Source: Mesaphorura yosii (Eukaryota; Arthropoda; Collembola; Poduromorpha; Tullbergiidae). Taken from it: 64,000 nucleotides of DNA. The position numbers were made by a program, and so were the translations under genes. Positions 14,591 through 27,300 of this stretch are shown here, one piece after another. How positions within the stretch are numbered: the first letter of the stretch is position 1; each line of letters opens with the position of its first letter. The stretch is taken from the NCBI GenBank assembly GCA_009869945.1, contig WIXG01000287.1, positions 37,788 through 101,787 on the forward strand. Reading direction: 5' to 3'. The notes beneath the pieces are model-generated. The model was given only the letters and a program-made list of their open reading frames with translations, did not search any database and had not been told where the DNA came from.

Positions 14591-17500
14591 ACCGGACACG
14601 GCACTGACATGTTTATTATCAAGATCAAGCCCATCTTATCAGGCTCAGCTCGAGACAATTAATATCTTTATCAATTAATCATTCACTCACTTGCTTATTC
14701 GATGAACGCGTTTCGCCTGTTGCTTTTCCGCACGATTTTACGGCAGAACTTGCAGCAGACTCGATGAATGAAGAATGAAATTTGAAATATCACTTTTTCC
14801 ACTCATGCCAGCGAATTTTACGACTCCAGACGAGATGTTTCAAAAGAAAGACTACAAAAGAAAAAAAAATGTAATTCAGCAAGATCGCAATTGACGAATT
14901 TGCACGAACTCGTCTTCATTTTCATACTTCGTAAAGTAAAAAGGTGATAAGGCATGGCCCGGCCTGCGCCTGCTCTGCTGAATTTTACGACCGACCCGGC
15001 TCAGACGGAGACACGCTGCTTTCCTCACGTCTTTAACTTCATAAGCTTCCAGCCAGCTGTCTGGATGCTGGTGCTGGTGCGGTGCTAAATGGCATTGGCG
15101 CTAACAAGCCAAGCCAAGCAGGCGGTCAGCATTCAGTTCAAGGAAGGTTATATTTGTTAATGGTGAGGTACAGCAAGCAGAAACTGTGAAGCAACTAAAC
15201 TCGTTACTCGTCTGTCGTAAATTATATTTGCATTCCATTTGCACATGCAATGAGCATGCTATTTTTAGATTCATTCATTAAAACAGCGTCTTTACGCATG
15301 GCGCAAACGCCCTGACATGACTCCGTCGGCGCGTCGGACATTGAAAAATCTAGATGTATCAACTTACGTGCACGGAGATGAATTTCTGAGTTCTCTTTTC
15401 GGCTGGTGGCTGGCGACGGCGAATGGTCAATCAAAGCTTTATCTCCATCTTCGCCCTCATTATTTCGTATTTCGTGGAGGTGGTTTGATGCACAACAGAG
15501 ATGAGCTAATCAAACGCGAAAGGGTAAAGGGGTTGGTTTTTCTTGACTTGAGTCGGGCAGAGCAGAGTTTTGGGCTGAAACCTGACTGCTAAAGGAATAA
15601 TTACGTTATTATAACACAAAAGAATGTTACTTCTTCAAGGTACCGGTGTAAGAAGAAAGTTTAACTCACCCTTCTGCAGGCGAAGGTGCGGACCACTGCA
15701 GACTCGACTGCATTGACATGTAACAGAAACGAGTTTGGAGTTTGCTATGGCGAAGCGTGGAGCGTAAAATGATAGGGTTCCGAATTAAGTGGGACTGGAT
15801 TCTGGAAATTGTTGTGGACTAGGACAAGAATTTCTTCACAGGTACAACTTAATTAACCATAATACGCGTGAGCGTGAGGTATAAATTTCTTACGGGCTGC
15901 GGCTCAGGTGTTGAGATTTATGGATTTTTAACCCAATTTCCGTCCTCCTTCGACCCTCCGACAATCCAAACTCCAAATTGCATTGTTCTGGATATTCTGG
16001 AAGCCGAAGCGTGAAGTGCGTCGACTCGGCGCGGCTTGAATTTCACCCAAAAAGGCCAATTCCTTCCTTCGCGGCTCCGCACCGCTGTCGAACCCTAAAT
16101 TGGATAATAATTGGTTGCGTCACACCGCAGTCAGAAAGATGAATGTGAACGGAAGCTGCCACCACTACTGACGCCCTTTTCCTCAATAATTCGAGTGCTG
16201 CGGATGCAAAACGCAATTGAGAAGCCGATTTTATTGCCGTTGTAAAATCATCATAACAGAACCCAACTCAAGTTTTCCCAATCACATGGCTCCCACCGTG
16301 AAGTTCGGAGGCATTCGCATTTCGTATTTCAAGGGGTTCGGTGGAATTTTGGTTAGGTTCCTGGAATTCTTTACTTTTACTTTCAAATTTTTACGATACG
16401 CGGCAGCGGTATGGCGTGAAGATGCGATGAAGATTTGATGGGCAAAGCGATAAAGATCAGAATTCTGAATTGTTGTACAACATTCTGAGGCTGCTTCTGA
16501 CGTGACCGACTGACTGACATTAATTCGAACCCAAACTTAGACTTATGTACAGAGATGCAATGAAGCGTAAATATTTCCCTGCCTACAGGAAGAAAAGTTG
16601 TCACCTTTTTCATTGTAATGATGACAGTAAAGATGACACAATGATTTCGGGTGGTAACTCGAGACAAGAACGCGAGTCACTCAACGTCAAGACAAGAAAA
16701 CGAAAGTCATCGGACGGTCGGTCGGTCGAGTAGCGAGATTCTTTAAATGGTCATAAAATCGCCGTCCAGTCGAGGGTCCAGCCGAGTTTTGATTTCGAGT
16801 CTCAAATTGTCCAGCAACCGCGACTCGCATCTCGCGGCTCGCGTCTCTGGTGAGTTTGTTTTTATCTTTGCTCTTCACATTCACCATTCACATTTCACAA
16901 TACGACTGGCTTGGCCGTGTCCAGGCCGAAGATGCATTGTAATAATAATATTTCTGAATGCCCAGCTCACTGGAGGAAGGTGGCCCCCTGGGAATCTGGC
17001 AAGGCAAAAGGTACGCAAACGAGAGGAGTCAAGTCAAGTCAGCAGAAAAGGAAAATGCACAACGCAGAAAGAACCGAACAGAAATGAGATGAAAAGAATG
17101 GGAAACCGGTGAGATGCGAGATGCTTGCGGACGTGAGATTCGAGAATCGAAAACTGCAGTCAGATCTTTGCTGGCTCGAAACGAGTTCGGTTCACTCCAG
17201 ATTCCAGTCGTGCCGGTGCCAGAGATCAAGTTAACAGAAAATTACTCATTGTCTTCGCATGAGAGTTATCTTATCGTAATTCGTAAACTTATCACCTGTG
17301 GCAAAGTGGCAAAACTTCGCCTTTTGCCTACTTTGTTTTTCACACATTGACTTGTCACCGTCAGCGTCTCGTCGCGTACGCGTAAATCTTCCAGCGTGTT
17401 ACAGATCGTATTACATCCATCATCAACTTGATACGATACTTTCCGCGACTCATCTTCAGAAGAAACTTCTTCAGCACAGCACAGCCGCACGAACTCGATC

Positions 17501-18251
17501 CGGTTTTTGGGTGGCAAGACGCGCGTCACGCTGGCAAAAGCATTATCAAGTTTCACTGAGAGAACAGAGCAGAGAAGTGCGAGGAGAAATCGCAAATCGC
17601 ACGAGCTGGGATAAAGTTTCGGATCACATTATCTAAAGAAGAGCCGCAGCTGTCGGATGCGAAGACGCACCGTACCGCCAGCTTATCAACTTTCCCTTCG
17701 GAGTAAAACGCAAAAGTTAAAGTGTCAATTGTGAATTGTGGGAGCTTCGATTGCGAGCCGTGGAAAAAGAAGACCAGCGATCTTGGTCGTGTATTTCCCA
17801 GTGTGTGCATGCAATTAGGCTCGACCTCTGCAAGAAGTAAAAAAGAAAGAGCAAGAAGATCAACCACCACACCAAGTTTCTCCGTACATCATCTTCCTGT
17901 CGAAATTTCGTGTTCGTCGCACCGTGGAAAAGTTCACAACCGGCCGGAACCGAACGAACGTGTGCATAATGTGAAAAGTGAGAGTAACAAAAGATCCTGA
18001 CTCTTGACTCTTGAGAAGATTCCGCATCTTTCCTTCTCATTTTGATACTGCGTTTTGCTGGAAGATGAACTCCGACTACGACAAATTTGCATCTATCCAG
18101 TGCAGCGCACCAGCGCCGTGACGCCGAGAGGAATCTACGTATTCTGCTTGAATATTAAACACTGAACAAGAAAACTGAACATTCCAGTCGAACCGTCGTA
18201 AGTCGTTCGTGAACGCGAATTGTGAATTTTTAAATTTGCTGCGCCGTGAAC

Positions 18252-18275
18252 AGTTTACAGTTTACAGTTTACAGT
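18252..18275. repeat. short tandem repeat, unit tttacag
   Basis: Three perfect copies of tttacag plus a partial one. No associated gene was seen. Confidence 0.7.
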
Positions 18276-21200
18276 TTTGAGTGTGATCCAATTTAATTAG
18301 AATTCTTGTGAAAGTGTCTTCGTCCTCGTTCGCCAACGTGTCGCAATTTGGCTTGCGCTGTTCTCCTGCAAACTATTCACGCTCGCGACGCGACGCGAGA
18401 TGAAGTAAGTCAAGTCTGATTCACGATTCACGAGAAAGGAACATGAATCATACGCGAAGGTACTTTCAAAAGAATTCCCATATAAATTCCGCACCGACCG
18501 GGCCGGCACGGCACGGACGGAGACCGAATACGAATATTCAAACAGAAAGTTGAAGAGCAGCATCGTCAGCGAGACAATGCCCGTCTCATTTCTGTTGTGT
18601 TTCGTAAGCTTTGGCTTCTGACTGTTCCGGAGGGATCAAAAATCGAGTGTCCATTGAGCTATTCAAGCGGGGCTTTGAAAAGCTGTCAGTCAGCAATCCA
18701 ATCTTAATTCGTAAAAGTCACACGCAAACGTACGAAAAAGAGAATTGACGATTGAGATCAGGCAAAGCAAAAGGTGTTGAAATACTCGATGGGTGTTTGC
18801 ATTTCGCACCTTGACATTGATCCTGATGGCTGTGCTGCAGAGGAACAGTAGCAGAATCGGTTCGGTCGTCGGCCGGGTGACTGATTGCTGGGATTTTTCC
18901 CTGTCAAAGCGAACGCCTAGTTCATTCGATGCGATGCATGCACAAGATTGATTGTGAGATGCCTGCCTGCCATTGTTACGCTGTCATTTGTGTTTTGTGA
19001 CTGTGGTTGGCTAATGTGTTGGATTTGAATCCATTAAGCAGAATGGACGCAGACGCAGATGCAGATGCAATCGAGATATCGAAGTACGAGGACATGAGAT
19101 TAATGACTCTGTGACATACACGACAAAAATTTTGTGTACTTCGCCTCTCCGTGCAGTACATTTCTTGTGCTCTCGCTTCGTTTTCATTCCAGTTCAATGA
19201 GAAAGTGCAATGCAATTTGTAGTTTGTGTTTGTTGGCGTAAAGATAAAAAGCCAAGCATATGCATAAGTGTAATCGCGCGTGGACAGAATCCGAAATTAA
19301 ATGATAAAATGATGGCAGATCTTTCAAGTGCTTTGTACAATGCAAAAAGGCTGGCTGGCCAGGACAGCATCGCACAATTTAACACGAGTTTACGGCTTTA
19401 TTGTTTTTATCTTACACGGTCATAAAGCATCGCCATCGCTGTAGTATAATCGCATTGTACAATATTATGACCATAATAAGAACGATACGAAAGAGGCAGA
19501 CGTAATACGACATACGAAAAAAGAAAAATGTACCGTGTCCAATGTCCGAATGCTGGATGCTGAACACTCCAGCCAGCCGGCCGGCCGGCCGACAGCGGAC
19601 ATAAATTACAAAAGATTACACAAGCCAAGTCAAGCCAAACACGTACGTCAGTTTTTGAGAACGAACGCGAGTATGCGTCGTATTTTTTAAGCATATGCGA
19701 TTTTGTTTTGTGTAACAAGTTAATTCTCGGCATGCTAAATAATTTATTAGCGAGGCTCGCTGCTAGGTCCAAAATCCAATAGGAGAGAAAAGCAGAGAAG
19801 CTTCTTAAATTCACAAGTCGGAAGTTCGTCTTGTTACACGATCACACGCTGCGCTGAGCTGTTTCTTGGAGGCTCCAAAAGTAAAGGCAGTCCACGCCAG
19901 ACGACGGCCGGATGAGTACGCACAATTTTATTTAGCACATTTTACGTTTGCGTTTGAGGTAAAGAATTGTAACAAAAAATCTGAATGACATAATGATAGT
20001 AATAAAGCTCAAAAGCACCATAACTCGCATTTCACATTCACATTAATTATAATTACTTTAATTACCAAGAGCGAGACGAGGATTTGACGAGACGAAGTCG
20101 AAGCGAAGAGCCCATTAAAAGAAGAGACTCGGGAGGGACGGAAAAGACTGGAAATGCCTGGGCTTTTGCCGTCTGCAATTGAATTTACTACTTTTCTTTA
20201 ATTGCTGACCACGAAAAGCGAACGCCAATGAGTGAATTCGAAAAGAGAACAGAAATGAATTAAAACCTGGTGGTTTTGTGATGTTGCTGTTCTCTACTTG
20301 ATTGTGGGGAAATTATAAGCATCTAATTTAGAAATTACGATTACGAGTTTCATTAAATTATAATGGCAACGAAGGAGCAAATTAACTCGTGTTGTGTCAG
20401 TTTGTACTCTTTTCTAATGATTCACTGCTGCTGTGTTGCCTGTTCACTTGACCTGACTCGGAGTAGAGTGCAAAAATAATGAACCTTTCTCCGTCCGCGC
20501 CCGTCGTGCCTGCCTGAGACTCACTGCATTGGAATAATAGACCAGAATGATGATTAGTCTAACGCGGATGCGAATAAATAAACTAAGACCGGCAGGGTAA
20601 GTCAGCACCGTATCCCACTGCACTGCACCGGAATAATAACAAAAACAGAGGAGAATAGAATAGAAATGTTGTGGTTACCTGACAGGATCAATTTCATATA
20701 CAGGAGAAAGAAGGAACCTGGCCTGACTCCTGAATGTTGAGCTTCATTCTTTTCGTGTTTACTTGGTCAAAAGCTTTTGCTCTGTTTTTACTTTCTCTGT
20801 TGCGTTGAGTGGAATCATTAATCCGTGGGGATTGATTCCATTCTAAGCCAAAGCCACGACGGACGCGTTCTCTTAACTGCAAATTAAGAGAAAAATGAAC
20901 GGAACGGAGAAAGCAGAAAGCTCGGTGGCTCAGCGGAAGAAGCCTTCGCGATCACGGATGAATGGAGAAAGCAGCTCGAGGCTGGAAGCTTCCACGACCA
21001 CAAAACAGAACAAAACAGAAACACGGGCATTATCTTGTTGAATTGTAGTACACGGCAGACAATAATAGTGAGAATGAGATCTTCATTGTGCCGTGCAGGT
21101 TCAGCTACAGCTGCCGGCAAATCTCCAACTCCCCGTGAACGTGAACGTGAATAAAATATGACTCGGATAACTACAAACATAAGCTTAAACTCAGATCCTT

Positions 21201-21363
21201 AAACACTAATCTTTGGAAGATGCGAACAGAAAAACACAAAGCTAGAGGGCTCTACTTGAAGTACTTGAAATCTCAAAATTTGAAACGGAGAGGCGAGCAG
21301 TCTAATTTATAATATTTTCGACTTCTTGCAGGCGCAGGCCAGGCGCCGCGGATTCCCATCAGA

Positions 21364-24300
21364 ATGATCAAATTCACCAAATCAGCAGAGAAATGGACGG
21401 ATTATTCGTGGACAATAGGCGCTAGGCGTCGGAAGCCGAAATTCATCCTGCGCAGCACCAGCAAGTCAAGGCCGATGATGAGGAATCAATTGTCATTCAT
21501 CTTCTCGTTCGCGTGCGTCTGCGTTCTCACGCTCGTGGCTGGAGAACCGTTTGGAAGCCGGACGCTCGGCGGTGGCGGAGGGAGCGGTGCAACATTCCCG
21601 AAATCATTTCAAGATTTAGGCAAGTTACTTCACGCTTCATGATGATGATAATTTATTTAATGCGCTCTCGAGTTTTATTCGGAAACGGATCATTGAAATC
21701 TGCATGCAGAATCTGAATTCCCAAAACTCGCCAAGCCAAGGCTCATTTGGTATTCTCTTCATTCACGTTGCGGAGGATCCGAAAAGTTAAAAGTTCTTCC
21801 GTGCGCGTGCGGTACTCCGACAAATCTCTGCCTCATCCGTCGCATAAATTGTTGAAAACTTCTTGAGTCAATACTCGCTGTGCTGTGGTGGAACAAATTG
21901 CACGAGCAGAATATTCATTGACATTCTCGTTTGTTTGGACGGACGCTGACACTATTTGACATTCAAAACAGGATGCTGACTTGACTTCTCGCGTACTTCG
22001 TAGCTTCTTGTTAAAAGACTTTACTACAAGACGCGTGTGTTTCTCATAAATGTCTGGCCCCACGACCGTCTTTCACAAATGTTAAATGTGTACTTTAGCA
22101 TTATTATTTATTGACACTGGGAATCTTGAGTTTCTTTTCTTGAGTCTAGGTCTAGGCGTTCGTGTCTCCAGTCATTTTGCTAGACGTAACAATTTTCCTC
22201 TGACAAGGCTTCATTTTGAGACAAGACACGGAAATTAAAAGTGGGAAGTGGAGTGCAGTCAGGGAATCTCGAAATCTGGAGCAGTCTCGTAGCAGAACCC
22301 TGCAATGCAAATTGGACGATTTTAATTGCATTTAAACTTCATCTGCATGCTTTTTTGGTTAGGATTTTGAGTTTAATCGTGTTTCGTCTGACCTGGCGCA
22401 AGAATTTTGACGAATTTGACAAGGCACGTGTGGCGAATGCTCATGGCTGACAGGCTGGCGTATTAAGTTTGAAAAGCGTTAAATTAAATTATCTCTTCGG
22501 TCAAGCAGTCAGTCAGCAGTCAGCAGATGCCAGAAATTAATTTAATTAAATCCGAGCTGCAGTAGGAATTCTTGTCCAATGTCCATTTTGGAATGACGAA
22601 TGAATGAAGACAGAATTAATTTAAAGTCCCGTCCATCTTACATGCAGAGTGCAGGCATTGCAAAAACACATCAAGAGAATAATGGAATCTGAACCCTCGA
22701 ATTCGAATCAAGCTGGAAGGCTGCTGTCAGCAGCCACCGTTCATCGTGCGTGATTTGATTTGATTGTTGACACTTCACACGCTTCACGAACGTGAGTACG
22801 AAGACAAACAATTACCCGTGGCTGGAACAATGAAAGGCAAAGACAGGCAAAGGCTGGGCTCTCGAACGTCTCGAATCTGGGCCGGCCGTGTTATTAAAAT
22901 TAGGTTATCAGGTTTCACTTTCAGTCTCTCAGTTGCTGGAGTTGCTACTTGCTTCTGATGGGTTAAGTGTATATAATGGCCCATTAAGCACGCACGTTCG
23001 TATTTCTGATTTTAATAATTCTCTGAGCTGGTGTCTGCTTTTGATGCGTCTTGCATTACTTCCTTATTTGGTAAAGAAAATAATAAGACCAGCATCTGCG
23101 TCTGTCTACCCTGCTGTCCAATCCAGCCATCGCTGGATGCTGGAACAACTGGAATATAATTATTTATGACATTGTAAAGCAATGCAATGCAGCAATGAAA
23201 TACATTTACGTTTACGCCTGCAAGCGAGAGCCTGAGCTTGAGAATGAAACAATGGACTCATCTTCTCCTGATCTGATCAGTATTTCTTAAAGTAGAGCAA
23301 GGAAGACGAGTTCCAGTTCCAGTTTTGGCTGGCCACATCCGCCTGCCCTGTGTCTAATTTATTCATCACTTTTATTTTTTCTTGTTCTTCGTGCGTCGTG
23401 TCCCGTGATGAATGCGTTATTAAATTTATTCTCGCTGCTTGTGTGTTCTCTTCTCGGGCGCTGGAACGCCAAAATCAACAATCAACATTAACGAACGCCA
23501 CGCCAGCTGAAAGTAAGAAATGGCCAACAAATCAAATGCACAATTGCGCTGGAGCCAAAATCAGACTTCTCCAGGACGGTTTCTGCTGTCTCCAGCTGGT
23601 TTGCTGGCATTCACGGCCACGACGACGGCCAGGCAGGGTGACATTCATAGCGCAGTGAGCGCAGAGGTCCCTGAGCGATTTACAGCAATTACGGGCTCGT
23701 AATTTGCTTGCGCAGCATGAAAATTAAAAGTGCACTTACAAAAATGGCCACGATGACTACATTATGCGGGACGAGAAATAATTTTATTGATATGGCGGAG
23801 GGGAGCCTCTTGCCATCGCCGTCTTTGTCGTCGTGCTCTCCAAATTTATGGGTTATAATGAATGAAGATCAACAGAGCCAAGCCAAGCCGATAGTAGATA
23901 GCAGAGTCGAGCTGAGGTGTAAATCTTGCCCAGTTGTTGAATGCTGAATGTTCAACGTGGAGTGGAAGTGAAGATGCGAGCCACAGATTAAAGAAGTAAA
24001 AAATTAATAACGACCGTCCATAGTCCGCTCCGGTTGGCAGGTTGGATGTGGGTTCATAAAATGTAATCTTGGGTCTTCGTCTTTTGAGTCTTTTCGTTGG
24101 ACTTGTTCTTCTGTTGTTCTTTGCCACTTGCCACCCACACCACAAGCACGAAAGGTAAAGAACTCGAATTGCCGTCGGAATACATTAACAAAATTAAAAG
24201 TGAGTTACTGTCGAAAGGGTGAAGATGAAGGGCCAAAGAAGAATGAAGATCGTTTCTAGGTCTCTTTGCGCTAGCGCTTCACTCTTCAAAGTCCAAGGGC

Positions 24301-27300
24301 AGGAAAACAGAAGACTTAGACAACAACACAGCAAAGATGAGACGACGACGAAGACTCATGAAGAAATTAATCTCCTAACTTAATTACAGATGCGATCGAG
24401 GAACACGACCTCCTGCAGGCGATTCGCGTGCCCTTCGACGATCCACGCACACAGTACTTTGAATCCGGGCTGGATGCTTTTCCTGCGTACGGGCTGCGGG
24501 AAGGAGCGGACATAAAATCTCATTACAGGTAAAATTCCGAAATTGTCATTGTATTTTAATTGCCGAATCAGTTAATTGCATTGTTTTTATGCGTCGTGCA
24601 TAGGTTGTTCCTTCCGGATCGGCTGTACAGAGATTTCGCACTCTTGGCGACCGTGAAGCTTGATCGGATCGACAACTCGTACTTATTTGCAGTCGTTAAC
24701 CCGCTGGACACGCTCGTGCAATTCGGGATCAAAGTAATACACGTTTATTATCTAATGATGAGAATTATGCGCTTAATTTGACAATTTTTCTGTCCATAGA
24801 TTTCGCAGAGCCCGACCTCTTCCAAGCAGATGATCTCGCTTTTGTACACGGACGTGCACAGCCATCTGGTTACTCAAACACTCACTTCTTTCGAGGCTCC
24901 GCTGTACACTCGGAAGTGGAACCGATTCGCATTGAAGGTCCGTCCACGTACATCCGTTAGCCTGACTCGGCTCAGCCACTCGGTGGTGTCCACGGAATTC
25001 GTGTCGAGACGAGCTTAGAGTTGATTGTTCTTAAATTGTCATTGCCAATTACAAATGCTGATGCTTATGTACTGTGCGTTTCGATTTTAACCTTGGCAGG
25101 TTGTTGGCGACAACATCACGCTGTATTTCAACTGTCGTGAGCACAGCTCCAAGCTGGCGATGAGGAATCCGAAGGAGCTGACCTTCGACAGCGCCAGCAT
25201 TCTGTACATTGGACAGGCTGGGCCGATTCTGAAGGGGAATTTCCAGGTCAGTGTCAAATATCAATTGGATACAGAATAATATTGTTCCCAGTGAGTTGAG
25301 CTGCGAGCTTGATTTTGGGTACCTGCAGTCGAGTCGGGAAAATTGAATTAAACACCCACGCCCACGCCAAACACAAGCCAAGAAGAAGAATGCGAAGTCT
25401 TGCGTCTTGCCTGCCTGCCGTGAATTGTGAATTTATTACTCATAAATTAACTTTAAATAATTCCAAGTCAAAATATTACCAAGAATCCCTGACTTTGCCG
25501 TCTGAACACCAAGTGTGCTGACGATGATGTGACGCTGGTGTCTTCTTTTGTATTCTGCAGTTTTGCGTATGCGTTTTACAATTTCGTGACTATTTTCTTA
25601 ATTGCCTCCGGTCTTGAGTCGAGTCTTGATTCTTGCTTATGAATGCGAATTTTGACTCCTGCGATTCGTGACTTTTGGCCGAAGTGTCAAAATATTTGCT
25701 TTATGGATTTTTCCAAAGATGTTTCGCTACTAATTCTTTAGATTGTAATCTCTTTGGATTCTTCGTATAAATTGAGTAAATAAAACAGTAAACAAGCAGA
25801 CGAGTTCTCGTCACTGTTTACTGAATGTGGATTTGAGAATGAAAACCGTTGTGGTTTAAAGGTTATTCAGGAAACGTGTCGCCTATTTGTTTAAAATTCC
25901 TAATTCTGGCATCGCATCGCCGACGGGTCGGACGGAGTCTTGGGCAGATTGTCCGCTGAAACAAAATATATCACTGTCTAATTACCTTACTTGTAAGTGT
26001 ATCCTACTAAAGATGTAATCTTTTATTTTTGGGTGCCGTAAATCTAATCTGCGTCTGATATCTTAATCCCTTGTCTTGTGGCGAGTAAAGAAAATGTTTA
26101 CGAATCCCTGCAGGCAGACTCCGGCTGGCGGCTGGTAATGAGATTATCATTAATCAAAACCGTATTGTTGAGCTGAGAATTGAGATCTGAGCCAAACCAA
26201 GCCTGCCAAGCATGCGGAAAGGGTTTGAGCTTGAATTTGGATTACAAGACCTGCGTAACTTTTCTTCCCTCGCCGCATCACCGCATAAAATGTAAAATCG
26301 TATCATTGAATTTTCTGAATGCTGCCTGGCGTTGCTTCGTTTGTGGGCAATGAATAAGATTTAATTCGATTCACAGATGCGCATTGCGCAACGCACGCAG
26401 TCTGTAAAAATGCATCTTACGTCTGGTTTTCGAGTTTCCTTCAACGAAACGTGCCGTAAATTGTAAATTATGACACGAGACCACAAATTCCTCTTAATAA
26501 GTTATGTCGGTCGAGTCAGAACTCCTTGTCATTTACAAGAAATTGCTATTTACACTTTCCTGCCTTAAATATTACATTTTGACTGACCGATCGCCACAAA
26601 TAACGAAACAACAAGCTGCACGCTTTCACCATAACAATCAATCTTTGCCTCTGCCCTTGTCAGGCTGGCCGAGCAGCCCGTCAGCCCAGAAATTTGAACA
26701 TTTCTGCTTTTCTGTCTTAAAAGTCAGTGTTTTAAGACGGCAGTTGGTTCGGCGTGTTGCGCAGGTTTTGTTTTTATCAAGAATTCTTGGTTAGTAATTC
26801 CGTGGCTTTTATGCCCGTCGTCTTTCCCATCCTCGTTTAGAATCAATAATTGCGAATTTTCGCGGTGGAGCGTCGCAATTTCGGGTAATTCAATGAGAAA
26901 AGTTGGTCGCGGTCGCGCGGTATTTTTATTGACGTAAGTGCTCATTAAAAGCCGAATCAAGTAAAATGACAATGGCAGTGGAACTTCTTCGTACAAAAGA
27001 ATTTTACAATGAGAGCCTGCGTTCAACGCGAAATGCGAAAAAAGTAAGCTCCCGATCCAATTACATTCTTCCGGTCAGTTACGCCGAAAGCCACGCCAAA
27101 ACGCGGAACAAAGAAGCTAAAGGGCTTTCTTTTGTAATGCCTGGCTTGCGGCGCGGGTTGCTTTTTTCTGGCGAGCGTGGCCTGGCCTTTGACATGCTCA
27201 CAAATTAATCTGGGTTGTTTTATTCTAATTTATTATTTGTACAACACAACAATTATTTCGCGTCGTGGAATTCTTGTTGAAGATTTAGTTTTATGTCGCC

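Larger units (their letters stand above)
14432..21330. other. about 6.9 kb non-coding DNA between the RhoGEF and multiplexin genes
   Basis: No coding exon, tRNA or rRNA was recognised. Open frames of up to 135 residues on either strand (for example 19407-19814) show no family resemblance and have low-complexity residue content. The right edge ends in a pyrimidine-rich stretch and CAG at 21330, an acceptor, so part of this interval is probably a 5'-UTR intron plus promoter of the multiplexin gene. Confidence 0.5.

Noticed and set aside
19407-19814. 135-codon minus-strand open frame in the non-coding region before the multiplexin gene
   Set aside because: No domain, signal or splice context, and its residue content is what AT-rich DNA gives by chance.
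20931-20990. tRNA-like words (ggctcagcgg) near 20934
   Set aside because: No matching acceptor stem, anticodon arm or T-loop could be folded around it.
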